From positions 1-53,324 of the forward strand of contig JALUXV010000200.1 of the NCBI GenBank assembly GCA_027013165.1: a stretch of DNA of 53,324 nucleotides. The letters run 5' to 3'. This DNA is from Alteromonadaceae bacterium (lineage in GTDB: Bacteria; Pseudomonadota; Gammaproteobacteria; Enterobacterales; Alteromonadaceae). Every line of letters begins with the position of its first letter. The first letter of the stretch is position 1. Both the position numbers and the translations under genes were made by a program. This document shows, piece after piece, positions 34,284 to 41,973 of this stretch. The notes under the pieces were generated by a model, which worked only from the letters and a program-made list of their open reading frames with translations, searched no databases and was not told where the DNA came from.

Positions 34284-35279
34284 TTAATACTCGAACAGTT
34301 TTGGCCGTTCTTCTTTGAAGTTGGTGTATTTTGACCACAATGAGCTACATTCTTTTGACTCTATTACGTCAGTTATTTGTCTTACAGTAGCCATATCGTT
34401 TTCTACCAGCAATGCAGACACTTGTGATAACATTTCGTCTTTAGCGGGTTTTTCTTCAGATATTTCGTGAAGTTTCAAACATCCCCTGATAAAAACCAAG
34501 CTGTCTACCATGCAGATTACGCGAAAAATGAAACGCGGTAACCGCTCTGGTGTTTTGTATTCGCTTCGTTCTTCGTTTAACCAAAAGAGTAAATTCTGCT
34601 CAAAAGCTACAAGGTTTTCATTGATCCGTTGTGTCGCATCGACATTCAATATACCAAACCGCGACATTTCAGCCTCATAAAATGCAAGATCTAGTAATGC
34701 TTCGTAATACAGCATTTTAGCATCTTCTAGCTTGTTTTTGACTTTTTCAAACCGTGAAATTGCGTGCTCTTGAATTGAAATCACTTCTCTTAATATGCTT
34801 GGATCACACCGAACCGTTGCTGTTTCATCAATTGAAGTAAGCGTTAAGTCGTTAAAAAACCGATCGTAACCATCTTCCACTAAGAACCGGCGAAGATATA
34901 TGGAGACCGCGAGGTTTTTAAATATCAGCCCATTTTGTGTTTCTGTTTCTCCCATTAGATTTTCAAATGCTGTCTCTGCATATTGAACCTTGTCTAAATT
35001 TAATTGCTCAAGACGCCTTACTTCTTCCTTATGGTCTTGAGTGAGGCGAACAATATCGTTTTCGTGCCTCTCAGTCAGTGAATTAATTTGCCGCTGCGTG
35101 TTCATTTGTAGTTCTATCAGTTCACGATCCGTTGCTTCTCTCAAGGCAACTAAGTCGCTTTCAGCTTCATCTTTAACTGCCTTCGTTCGCGAACTTTGAA
35201 CATGGTTCATCCAAGAAGCGAGTAGTGTTTCAGATTTAGTCGATTTATGCAGTTGATTTAAATGGGGTTGCAATTGCAT
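34284..35279 (-). CDS. Uncharacterised coiled-coil protein
   Basis: A 331-residue soluble protein I do not recognise. There is no signal peptide. Residues 35-105 form a strong coiled coil (DRELIELQMNTQRQINSLTE and on). The rest is helical with scattered aromatic residues (FWLNEERSEY; LPRFIFRVICMVDSL). It starts 9 bases after the stop of the small exported protein upstream, so they form a two-gene operon. It lies between two copper-related operons on the opposite strand, but nothing in the protein itself suggests metal binding. Confidence 0.55.
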   Translation of the reverse strand: MQLQPHLNQLHKSTKSETLLASWMNHVQSSRTKAVKDEAESDLVALREATDRELIELQMNTQRQINSLTERHENDIVRLTQDHKEEVRRLEQLNLDKVQYAETAFENLMGETETQNGLIFKNLAVSIYLRRFLVEDGYDRFFNDLTLTSIDETATVRCDPSILREVISIQEHAISRFEKVKNKLEDAKMLYYEALLDLAFYEAEMSRFGILNVDATQRINENLVAFEQNLLFWLNEERSEYKTPERLPRFIFRVICMVDSLVFIRGCLKLHEISEEKPAKDEMLSQVSALLVENDMATVRQITDVIESKECSSLWSKYTNFKEERPKLFEY

Positions 35280-35288
35280 TCGAATGTC

Positions 35289-35600
35289 TTACATGTTGAG
35301 AACCTGCAAAGACTGCTTTACCTGCTCTAACTCTTGAGCACTCAACTCACGTAACTCTGCGTCAGAAGCCTCTGAAATTTTCTTATTTGCGTCATCAATT
35401 TGTTGCTCAATCCGAGCCAGTCGCCTGTTGACTTCTGAACTCGAAAGGGTGGCATTTTCCAGCAAAATCAAGTCACGATTAATTTCATCAATTTGTGCTT
35501 TAAGACCAGTTAATCCTCTGTAAAAATCGCCATGCTCACGATCATTTGGATGTGCGAGCGATGATGACATCACAAGAAACAAACATATCCATCTTTTCAT
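35289..35600 (-). CDS. Small exported coiled-coil protein
   Basis: A 103-residue protein with a signal peptide (ICLFLVMSSSLA, cleaved before HPND). The mature part is a single long amphipathic helix or coiled coil (GLKAQIDEINRDLILLENAT, then RRLARIEQQIDDANKKI). It is probably periplasmic. GTTAC-AA-GTAAC at 35614-35625, just upstream of the ATG, could be a small operator. Function unknown; it is coupled to the larger coiled-coil gene that follows. Confidence 0.55.
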   Translation of the reverse strand: MKRWICLFLVMSSSLAHPNDREHGDFYRGLTGLKAQIDEINRDLILLENATLSSSEVNRRLARIEQQIDDANKKISEASDAELRELSAQELEQVKQSLQVLNM

Positions 35601-35699
35601 AAACTATTTCCTTGTTACAAGTAACCACAATGCCAATTCAATATGGGTAGAACATACGTTCACAATATCGAAATCGTCACAGCAATGACTAAAAAACTT

Positions 35700-37814
35700 T
35701 TAGTCAGGGCGCAGAAGAGAGCTCATAAACAGACCAGTAGGATCGTATTGTTGTTTTAATAATTTCAAACGAGCTGTGTGTTGGCCGTAGTAAAGAGCAA
35801 GTGGCGACCCATTCCCCATGTCATAATTTTGGTAAGAATGACCATTAAAAAACGGTAATAGCAAATCGAAAGATTTATTCACCCAATCGATAACTTCAGT
35901 ATCGTCACATTCAGCTTGAGTGATCCCTGTGATACTACAGACGAAAGAAGCGTTGCGGTGAATAAATGCCGAATCGTCAGCGTTTACATCCTGAATAGCG
36001 CCACAAAGCGGGTCTAGCATAAATCCACCTGAATTTCCCGGACAAGCTCGGTAACACGATAAAAGTGTTTCAATGAATTCGTCTGATAGCTCGCCTTCAA
36101 TTATGCCATTTCGCCAATACAAACTCAGATCACTATCGTAGTCATTGGATTGGCATTCAACGTATTGCGACCGCCTACTTAACAATTTGGCACCGTCTTG
36201 CCATTTGGCTACAGAATCCAAACCCTGCACCGAGTCCTCACTAAACCCCATTATCGAAATTCGTGCTTTATCGTGCATCGATCGCGAGAGATATGCATAT
36301 AGAAAAACCGATCTGTTATCACTGAGCACTGTTTTGCTATATTGCCTAAGAATAGATCGTGCGTGACATAATGGCCACTCGAGTATTCGGCCATCAATAT
36401 TTTGGGGGGCATCATGTAATTTAAACGTGACATCGGTCACAACGCCAAATTGACCATGGCCACACCCTTTTAATGCCCAAAACAAATCCGCATGTTGGGA
36501 TTCTGTCACTTGTCTTACTTTACCGTCAGCAGTTATCAATCCAAACGCGAGCACATTGTCGCAACTCAAACCAAGCTTTCTGGACAAAAAACCGATCCCC
36601 CCTCCCAATGTTGCGCCGACAACACCAACATCGGGGCAGGTTCCCAAAGGAACCACTTTATTGTGTTGCGCTAGAAAATGGTCCAATTCACTATTTTTTA
36701 CGCCTGCGCCGACGTTTACTGAGCTCTTATCAACATTCAGTACAGTTGTTTTAAACATCGACATATCAATTACAATTGCATTGTTAAGGACCGACATGCC
36801 ACTGACACCATGCCCTTGACCCTTAATTGTAATAGATAAGCGCAACTGCTTTGCACATCTGACAATGTGTATAATATCGGTCTTTGTTTTAGGTTGAATA
36901 ATTACTAACGGAAAACGCGAAACACCTTGATTGAATACTTTCCTGTTTTCTTCATATTCTGCACTACCCGGTGACCAGAATGCGCCGTCAACAAGACTTG
37001 CCAGTTCTACCAAACTTGTTTCAGTAGCACGCGTGATTGAATCTGTTTTTGTCTGTTTTGCAGGTGAAACTTCAACAATACTCTCAAGTAGATTCCAACT
37101 TCGACTACCAAAAGTGTTTGGCGTGATATCGCTCAGCAATTGTCGCAGATATTGTGCAACTAATCGGGGAGGTAAAAGCTTGTTTGCTGAATACATACTG
37201 CGCATTAACGCCGATGCAGGCAACGCGTGATTTGAAGCTTGCCTTATCGTTTCCTGCATTTTGGTGTCGACATTTCCAGGAGCCACAGTTGTAAAAACAG
37301 CAATATCGTTATCGACTTCACGTTGAAAACACTGGCACAGCATATTTAATGATGCTTTGCTCACACAATAAGCTGAGGCCCCAGCAACGGGTTGTACAGG
37401 CAAATCACTGGTTAAAAACATCACGCGGCTATGACTAAATTTTTTTAAGCATATCTGCGTTAAAAGGCGAGGTACTTCGACATTTATCCATTGGGTTGCC
37501 TCCCACTCATCAGGGGCGACGTTGCTAATATCTCCAAATGGCATGACAACACCTGCGCAATGGATCAGGTAGCTAAAGTGAGTATGCTGATTGACAACGT
37601 TTTGAAGGCTTTTAATACAATCCCTATTAGTGAAATCGATGCACTCGATTCTGATCCTATCCCCATAAGACCTTTTAAGCTCCTTTAAAGTGTCTGGATT
37701 CCTACACAGTGCAACGATCTGGATAAAAGGGTAGGAGAGTAGAAGCTCTTTTGTAAGCGCAAGTCCTATACCAGAGCTAGCGCCTGATATTAGTGCTGTC
37801 TGTTGATACAACAT
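35700..37814 (-). CDS. Fusion of a short-chain dehydrogenase and a berberine-bridge-type FAD oxidase
   Basis: A single uninterrupted 704-residue frame with two enzymes. Residues 1-245 are an SDR: cofactor loop SGASSGIG (10-17) and catalytic Tyr149-x3-Lys153 (SAYCVSK). Residues 270-704 are a FAD_binding_4 oxidase. His335 (GQGHGVSG) and Cys393 (GTCPDVGVVG) occupy the positions of the two covalent flavin attachments in berberine-bridge-like enzymes, followed by GGGIGFLSRKLGLSCDN. A C-terminal BBE-like end, QYDPTGLF, is present. No signal peptide is visible. Substrate unknown; a two-step alcohol/sugar oxidation is an inference. Confidence 0.85.
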   Translation of the reverse strand: MLYQQTALISGASSGIGLALTKELLLSYPFIQIVALCRNPDTLKELKRSYGDRIRIECIDFTNRDCIKSLQNVVNQHTHFSYLIHCAGVVMPFGDISNVAPDEWEATQWINVEVPRLLTQICLKKFSHSRVMFLTSDLPVQPVAGASAYCVSKASLNMLCQCFQREVDNDIAVFTTVAPGNVDTKMQETIRQASNHALPASALMRSMYSANKLLPPRLVAQYLRQLLSDITPNTFGSRSWNLLESIVEVSPAKQTKTDSITRATETSLVELASLVDGAFWSPGSAEYEENRKVFNQGVSRFPLVIIQPKTKTDIIHIVRCAKQLRLSITIKGQGHGVSGMSVLNNAIVIDMSMFKTTVLNVDKSSVNVGAGVKNSELDHFLAQHNKVVPLGTCPDVGVVGATLGGGIGFLSRKLGLSCDNVLAFGLITADGKVRQVTESQHADLFWALKGCGHGQFGVVTDVTFKLHDAPQNIDGRILEWPLCHARSILRQYSKTVLSDNRSVFLYAYLSRSMHDKARISIMGFSEDSVQGLDSVAKWQDGAKLLSRRSQYVECQSNDYDSDLSLYWRNGIIEGELSDEFIETLLSCYRACPGNSGGFMLDPLCGAIQDVNADDSAFIHRNASFVCSITGITQAECDDTEVIDWVNKSFDLLLPFFNGHSYQNYDMGNGSPLALYYGQHTARLKLLKQQYDPTGLFMSSLLRPD

Positions 37815-37910
37815 CTTAAAAGCCTATTTCGTAGAAGAGTGAAAGCTCACTTATATGTTTGATAGCTTCAGCATAAGTAAAGTCCTTGAATGGATAAATA
37901 AGTTAATGAT

Positions 37911-37932
37911 TTGATTACAGAAATGTAATCAA
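37911..37932. promoter_or_regulatory. Perfect palindrome, candidate CusR/CopR box
   Basis: Arms TTGATTACA and TGTAATCAA flank GAAA. The core TGATTACA-N4-TGTAAT is identical to the site before the cus operon. It sits in the 215-base divergent gap, 98 bases before the GTG at 38030 and 97 bases before the SDR-oxidase ATG, so it could serve either gene. No strong -10 is evident at the matching distance. Confidence 0.65.
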
Positions 37933-38029
37933 TCTGTAATCGATTCGTTGTGAAGCTTTGATCTGAATCAACTACATTTGAAATGAAATCACTACGATTA
38001 AATACATAAACATTTAAGGGTAAGGTTCA

Positions 38030-38386
38030 GTGACTCGGTTCTCGTTAGTAAACATTTGGATAGCACTACTGCTGGTCAACACGTTATCGGTGAGTGTCCA
38101 TGCTACACGTGACATCGGATTTCATGAACATGCATCGACGGTGTTTATCAATGGTGAACGTGCACACGATGATGAGCAAAAAGAGCCTTTCACATCTTGT
38201 TATTGCCCAGACTGTTTTTATACGGACAATTCGTCTTCCAACGCACCGCTTGCCATTCTTGAAGCACACTCCTGTTTTTTAATTGAGGCGCTAGCGGATA
38301 AAAATCACAGAGATCGTTATCAGGTGCTCAAAAGACCTGTTCCGCCAAATCACCCGCCTCCCATAGAGTTTTTTGTTACTTCGTAA
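38030..38386 (+). CDS. Small exported protein with a CxCPxC motif
   Basis: A 118-residue protein with a signal peptide (LLLVNTLSVSVHA). The mature part has several histidines near the N-terminus (FHEH) and the cluster SCYCPDCFY, a likely metal or disulfide site, then a Pro-rich end (RPVPPNHPPP). The GTG at 38030 has TAAGG upstream. It is the first gene after the palindrome, a position parallel to that of the small His/Cys protein at 20987 in the other operon. Not otherwise recognised. Confidence 0.6.
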   Translation: MTRFSLVNIWIALLLVNTLSVSVHATRDIGFHEHASTVFINGERAHDDEQKEPFTSCYCPDCFYTDNSSSNAPLAILEAHSCFLIEALADKNHRDRYQVLKRPVPPNHPPPIEFFVTS

Positions 38387-38466
38387 GCGCACTTAACAAC
38401 GCAGTGCCAAATAAGTAAATCAACCCAGTTAGTGGGTAAGAAAAACAATTTAAAAAGAGAAATATT

Positions 38467-39642
38467 ATGCGATTACATAAAGGAGTGTTGCATGCAATGA
38501 TTTTTGTGGCCGGTATGATCACATCGTCACCATTGCTTGCATCTGAGACCACCGACCGGTTTGTCTTTGTGGGATACGGTGACGTTAAATATGAAAGTGC
38601 AGATGTAGCCGACACCGATGCTTTTTCGGCCAGGTTTGTTCCCATTTTTTTATTCAGTTTAAATGACAAAATGCATGTCGAAGCAGAACTCGAGTTTGGA
38701 TTGGACGAAAACGGGGAGACCGAAACCGAGCTCGAATATGCTGACATCCATTATTTCCTGAACGACAACACAACATTAACTGCCGGAAAATTCCTTTTAC
38801 CATTTGGGCAGTTTAGTGCCAACTGGCACCCTAGTTGGATTAATAGAAGTATATGGACCCCCGGCGTCTATGGCGCTCATGGCTCGAGCCAAGCAATGGA
38901 TCCATTGTTACCTATTCTTAGTGACGTAGGCGTAGCTGCACAGCAAGTCTATCAAGTCGGCTCGGCCAAGGTGTTTGTGGATGTTTTCATGACAAACGGT
39001 CCGCGCTCTGAAGCTGCTCATGACGAAGAAGAGATTGAGGATGATCATGATGATCTAATAGCTCGCTTTTTCGCACCCTCTGCTGCAGCTGATCCTGATT
39101 CGGAAGAAGATGGTCATGGTGAGGCGTTCCCGGAAGTGGAATTTGAAGCGACGAGTTCTGACAACAATAGCAATAAAGCGTTTGGTGGCCGCCTGGCTAT
39201 TGCCTTACTACCTTCAATCGAGATTGGAACGTCATATTATCAAGGTGCCTACGACGAACAAGGACAACTAGATATCACAGCCAATGGGTTTGATATCAAC
39301 TTTATTAGTACTCACGCCATCATCAGAGGCGAGTATATTAAAACTGAAACGGACTCATTTGTTGAGCGAGATCATGAGCAAACTATTGACTCATTTTCAC
39401 GCAATGGATGGTTTTTACAAGGTACTTTCTTCGTTGGGCATGCTTTTCAATCCCTAGGTAGTACTGAATTGGTCCTTGAATATGCTGAAACCAATAAAAT
39501 TGAAGAAGCGGAGCGCTGGATGGTAGGTGTCAACTATTGGTTGGACCCTCGTTCAGTTATTAAGGTGGGCTATGAAGATACAGACGTAGTTGAAGGTCCT
39601 GATGATACACGGTTTGCTGTGCAATTCAGCTATGGATTCTAG
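38467..39642 (+). CDS. Outer-membrane beta-barrel protein (porin-like)
   Basis: A 391-residue protein with a signal peptide ending at LLASE, then alternating amphipathic strands (FVFVGYGDVKYE; TTLTAGKFLLPFGQFSANWH) and a C-terminal strand ending in Phe (FAVQFSYGF), as outer-membrane assembly needs. A long loop near residues 180-225 is extremely acidic and has His (DEEEIEDDHDD; DSEEDGHGEA), which suggests metal-ion binding at the surface. It resembles putative porins found beside metal or cytochrome genes; no substrate can be assigned. Confidence 0.75.
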   Translation: MRLHKGVLHAMIFVAGMITSSPLLASETTDRFVFVGYGDVKYESADVADTDAFSARFVPIFLFSLNDKMHVEAELEFGLDENGETETELEYADIHYFLNDNTTLTAGKFLLPFGQFSANWHPSWINRSIWTPGVYGAHGSSQAMDPLLPILSDVGVAAQQVYQVGSAKVFVDVFMTNGPRSEAAHDEEEIEDDHDDLIARFFAPSAAADPDSEEDGHGEAFPEVEFEATSSDNNSNKAFGGRLAIALLPSIEIGTSYYQGAYDEQGQLDITANGFDINFISTHAIIRGEYIKTETDSFVERDHEQTIDSFSRNGWFLQGTFFVGHAFQSLGSTELVLEYAETNKIEEAERWMVGVNYWLDPRSVIKVGYEDTDVVEGPDDTRFAVQFSYGF

Positions 39643-39650
39643 GGGATATC

Positions 39651-40175
39651 ATGAACAAGAAATTAATTATATGTGCACTAATCACATTTATTTCGTTACC
39701 GAACTTGGCAGACGATGAAACCACACTTTCTGGCGCAGAGTTAATTAATAACAACTGTGCGCGTTGTCATAACAGTAGGCCTGTGCGTGAGTTTTCTATC
39801 AGTGAGTGGAGAGTGATCATGCCACACATGCGCGAAAAAGCGCATTTAACCGGCAGCGAAGTAAAAGCCATTCTTGAATTCATGGAAATAGCTTCTAGTC
39901 CTGCTCAACCGGTAGAGGTGACTCTGGCTAAATCATTAACAGTCAATCCACGTGACGTACTCACTCGATATGGTTGTCAAGGCTGTCATCAGGTTCAAGG
40001 TGTCGGAGGCTCCTTAGGGCCTGCGCTTGACGATGTCATTGAGGGCAAAGGGGAAGCTTTTTTTATCAAAAAAGTAAAAGAGCCACAGTTTAATAACGCT
40101 GCGTCTGCTATGCCCCAAATGCCTATTACGGATGAAGAAATAGCGGCTTTAGTAGATTACTTAAATTCCCTATAA
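39651..40175 (+). CDS. Dihaem cytochrome c
   Basis: A 174-residue periplasmic protein with a signal peptide ending near NLADDE and two haem-binding motifs, CARCH (about 36-40) and CQGCH (about 108-112). Each domain has a following Met that may be the sixth ligand (MPHMREK; AMPQMPITDEEI). The second domain is a normal class I cytochrome c; the first is shorter. It follows the barrel protein by eight bases and probably carries electrons for the redox proteins downstream. Confidence 0.88.
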   Translation: MNKKLIICALITFISLPNLADDETTLSGAELINNNCARCHNSRPVREFSISEWRVIMPHMREKAHLTGSEVKAILEFMEIASSPAQPVEVTLAKSLTVNPRDVLTRYGCQGCHQVQGVGGSLGPALDDVIEGKGEAFFIKKVKEPQFNNAASAMPQMPITDEEIAALVDYLNSL

Positions 40176-40267
40176 CTATTGACCTGTGAGTGACACATAA
40201 GTCTATGGTGCCAGAGTACAACACTATCTTTAAACCGCTCAACTGAGCAAATTAATAGGAAAATACG

Positions 40268-40705
40268 ATGAAAAAAATGAAAACGTTGGTTTTGGTGAGT
40301 GCACTCGCAATAACCACCTTATCGGTAGTGCCGGTTCATGCCCATTCGGGTGAATCAGATATGCCAATGATGCAAGCCAGTATGATGGAAAAAATGCAAA
40401 CACACATGGCTGAGATGCGTGTCGTTTTGGATGCCGTGAAAGAGGAATCAGATCCACAAAAACGAGAAGCTATGCTGCAAGAACATGCTCAAAAAATGCA
40501 GGACATGATGGACATGATGCAAACGGAGCATGGTAAAGGAATGATCGCAGAAAAAGGCATGGGGCATGATCACGGGGCAATGTCGACGGACGATAAAATC
40601 TCAATGATGGAAATGCGTATATCCATGATGGAAGAAATGATGGCGCAGATGATGGGGCACACCGCACAAAAAGCGAAGCCTATTCATAAGCACAAAAAAA
40701 ATTAA
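40268..40705 (+). CDS. Met/His-rich periplasmic protein
   Basis: A 145-residue protein with a signal peptide ending VHAHSG. The mature part is helical and packed with Met: MPMMQASMMEKMQTHM, MQDMMDMMQTEHG, MMEMRISMMEEMMAQMMGH, plus GHDHG and a basic KPIHKHKKN end. Met clusters bind Cu(I)/Ag(I), as in PcoE, SilE and CusF-like proteins, so a periplasmic copper sponge is the best guess. GCAAATTAATAGGAAAA precedes the ATG. I know no exact family. Confidence 0.75.
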   Translation: MKKMKTLVLVSALAITTLSVVPVHAHSGESDMPMMQASMMEKMQTHMAEMRVVLDAVKEESDPQKREAMLQEHAQKMQDMMDMMQTEHGKGMIAEKGMGHDHGAMSTDDKISMMEMRISMMEEMMAQMMGHTAQKAKPIHKHKKN

Positions 40706-40773
40706 AGTTACAGGGCTAGGCCTCTATGAATGATAACGGGCCTAGCAATACAGTTTTATTGTTGGAGGATCAC

Positions 40774-41130
40774 ATGAGCAAAATTTTCAAATTACTAGCA
40801 GTAGCCTTTCTCTCTATCGGTTTTTTAGGCGGTTGTGCGAGTCAAATTTATCACGATTACATAATGAGCGGCCAAATTGTCACTGTGGATGATAAACAAG
40901 TTGTGGTGTGCGTTTCAGATACTGACAGTATCAAAGAGCATCAAGTCTTTAACGTATATCGTACGGTCTATGATCCACTCGCCATATCGGAAGGAGAAGA
41001 CGGATACTCAAGAGAATTTGTCGGAAAAATTCGATTAGGCAAAACTAAAGATAAACATTTCGCTGAGGCAACCGTTCTTGATGGCGATCTAGCGCGGTAT
41101 GACATGGTTGAATTTGACCGCGGATTCTAG
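40774..41130 (+). CDS. Small lipoprotein of unknown function
   Basis: A 118-residue protein with a clear lipobox (FLGGCAS) and a beta-rich mature domain (GQIVTVDDKQVVVCVSDTDS; FVGKIRLGKTKDKHFAEATV). The domain is reminiscent of small OB-like surface domains. The ATG at 40774 has a strong GGAGG seven bases upstream; the longer frame from 40726 lacks one. It lies between two Met-rich exported proteins. Function unknown. Confidence 0.65.
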   Translation: MSKIFKLLAVAFLSIGFLGGCASQIYHDYIMSGQIVTVDDKQVVVCVSDTDSIKEHQVFNVYRTVYDPLAISEGEDGYSREFVGKIRLGKTKDKHFAEATVLDGDLARYDMVEFDRGF

Positions 41131-41154
41131 CCTTGCAAGAGGGAGCATAAAATC

Positions 41155-41973
41155 GTGAATACTAGATTTATAAAAACAACTAACCGTTTGACACCAATAT
41201 TGGTACTGGTATTGAGTGTGGCGTTCGCGACTGCGTGTTCCGCTCTGGCGCAAAGTGAACAACAAAGTCACAGTGCTCCAACGTCAACAAAAGAACAGAT
41301 TGAAACGACATCGGCTGACTTTGAAAAAATACAATCGTCTTTACTGCGTTTGGACACTGTACTTGCTGCACAACCGAAAAGCCTTGTTCACACCTCACAG
41401 CAGTCAATGCAGCCAGGTCAAATCAATCCATCGATGGACCGTTCTACAGATTCCATGATGATGGGAAAAGGCAGAATGGTGAAAGACGATGGTAAATCCT
41501 GCATGGGTATGATGTGTAAAATGAAGATGCAAAACATGTCCATGATGGGTATGGTTCCCAAACAGAATGGCGAAACGCAAACGTCTGTAACAACAATCTT
41601 GCCAGGCGCTCAAGACATCATGCACTTGTACCACATTGGCGAGGCAGCATTTTTCCTTGACCAGTCAGAGTTACTTAATTTATCCCCTTCTCAGCAGTCT
41701 CAATTGTTGGGCATTCAATCGAAATGGCAAAATATCCAAGATACACAAACGAATCGACGTAACGATTTAGAGCAGCGCCTTTGGGTTTTGACATCCGAAG
41801 GTAAACCCGAATATGGCGTCATTAAAGACGTTATTAATCAAATAGAATCGGCGAATAGCGCCATGCGGTTGGAGTTCATTGTTTTAGTGGGCGAGGCCGT
41901 ATCAGTGTTAACTCCCATACAATTAGAAGCACTAAAAACCTTGGCGTTATCGGATACAGGTAGGGCGCAATGA
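41155..41973 (+). CDS. Exported Spy/CpxP-like Met-rich protein
   Basis: A 272-residue protein with a signal peptide or lipoprotein signal (AFATACSALA). A spacer contains a dense Met/Cys cluster (CMGMMCKMKMQNMSMMGM, near 118-135). A helical domain with LNLSPSQQSQLLGIQSKW and VLTPIQLEALKTLAL follows, the LTxxQ type of Spy/CpxP/ZraP chaperones. ZraP and related proteins bind metals and help envelope stress tolerance. The start is GTG with GAGGGAG upstream. It overlaps the following reductase by four bases (ATGA). Confidence 0.75.
   Translation: MNTRFIKTTNRLTPILVLVLSVAFATACSALAQSEQQSHSAPTSTKEQIETTSADFEKIQSSLLRLDTVLAAQPKSLVHTSQQSMQPGQINPSMDRSTDSMMMGKGRMVKDDGKSCMGMMCKMKMQNMSMMGMVPKQNGETQTSVTTILPGAQDIMHLYHIGEAAFFLDQSELLNLSPSQQSQLLGIQSKWQNIQDTQTNRRNDLEQRLWVLTSEGKPEYGVIKDVINQIESANSAMRLEFIVLVGEAVSVLTPIQLEALKTLALSDTGRAQ

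Noticed and set aside
36473-36819. Several plus-strand frames within the SDR-oxidase gene
   Set aside because: They mutually overlap and are antisense to a strongly supported enzyme.
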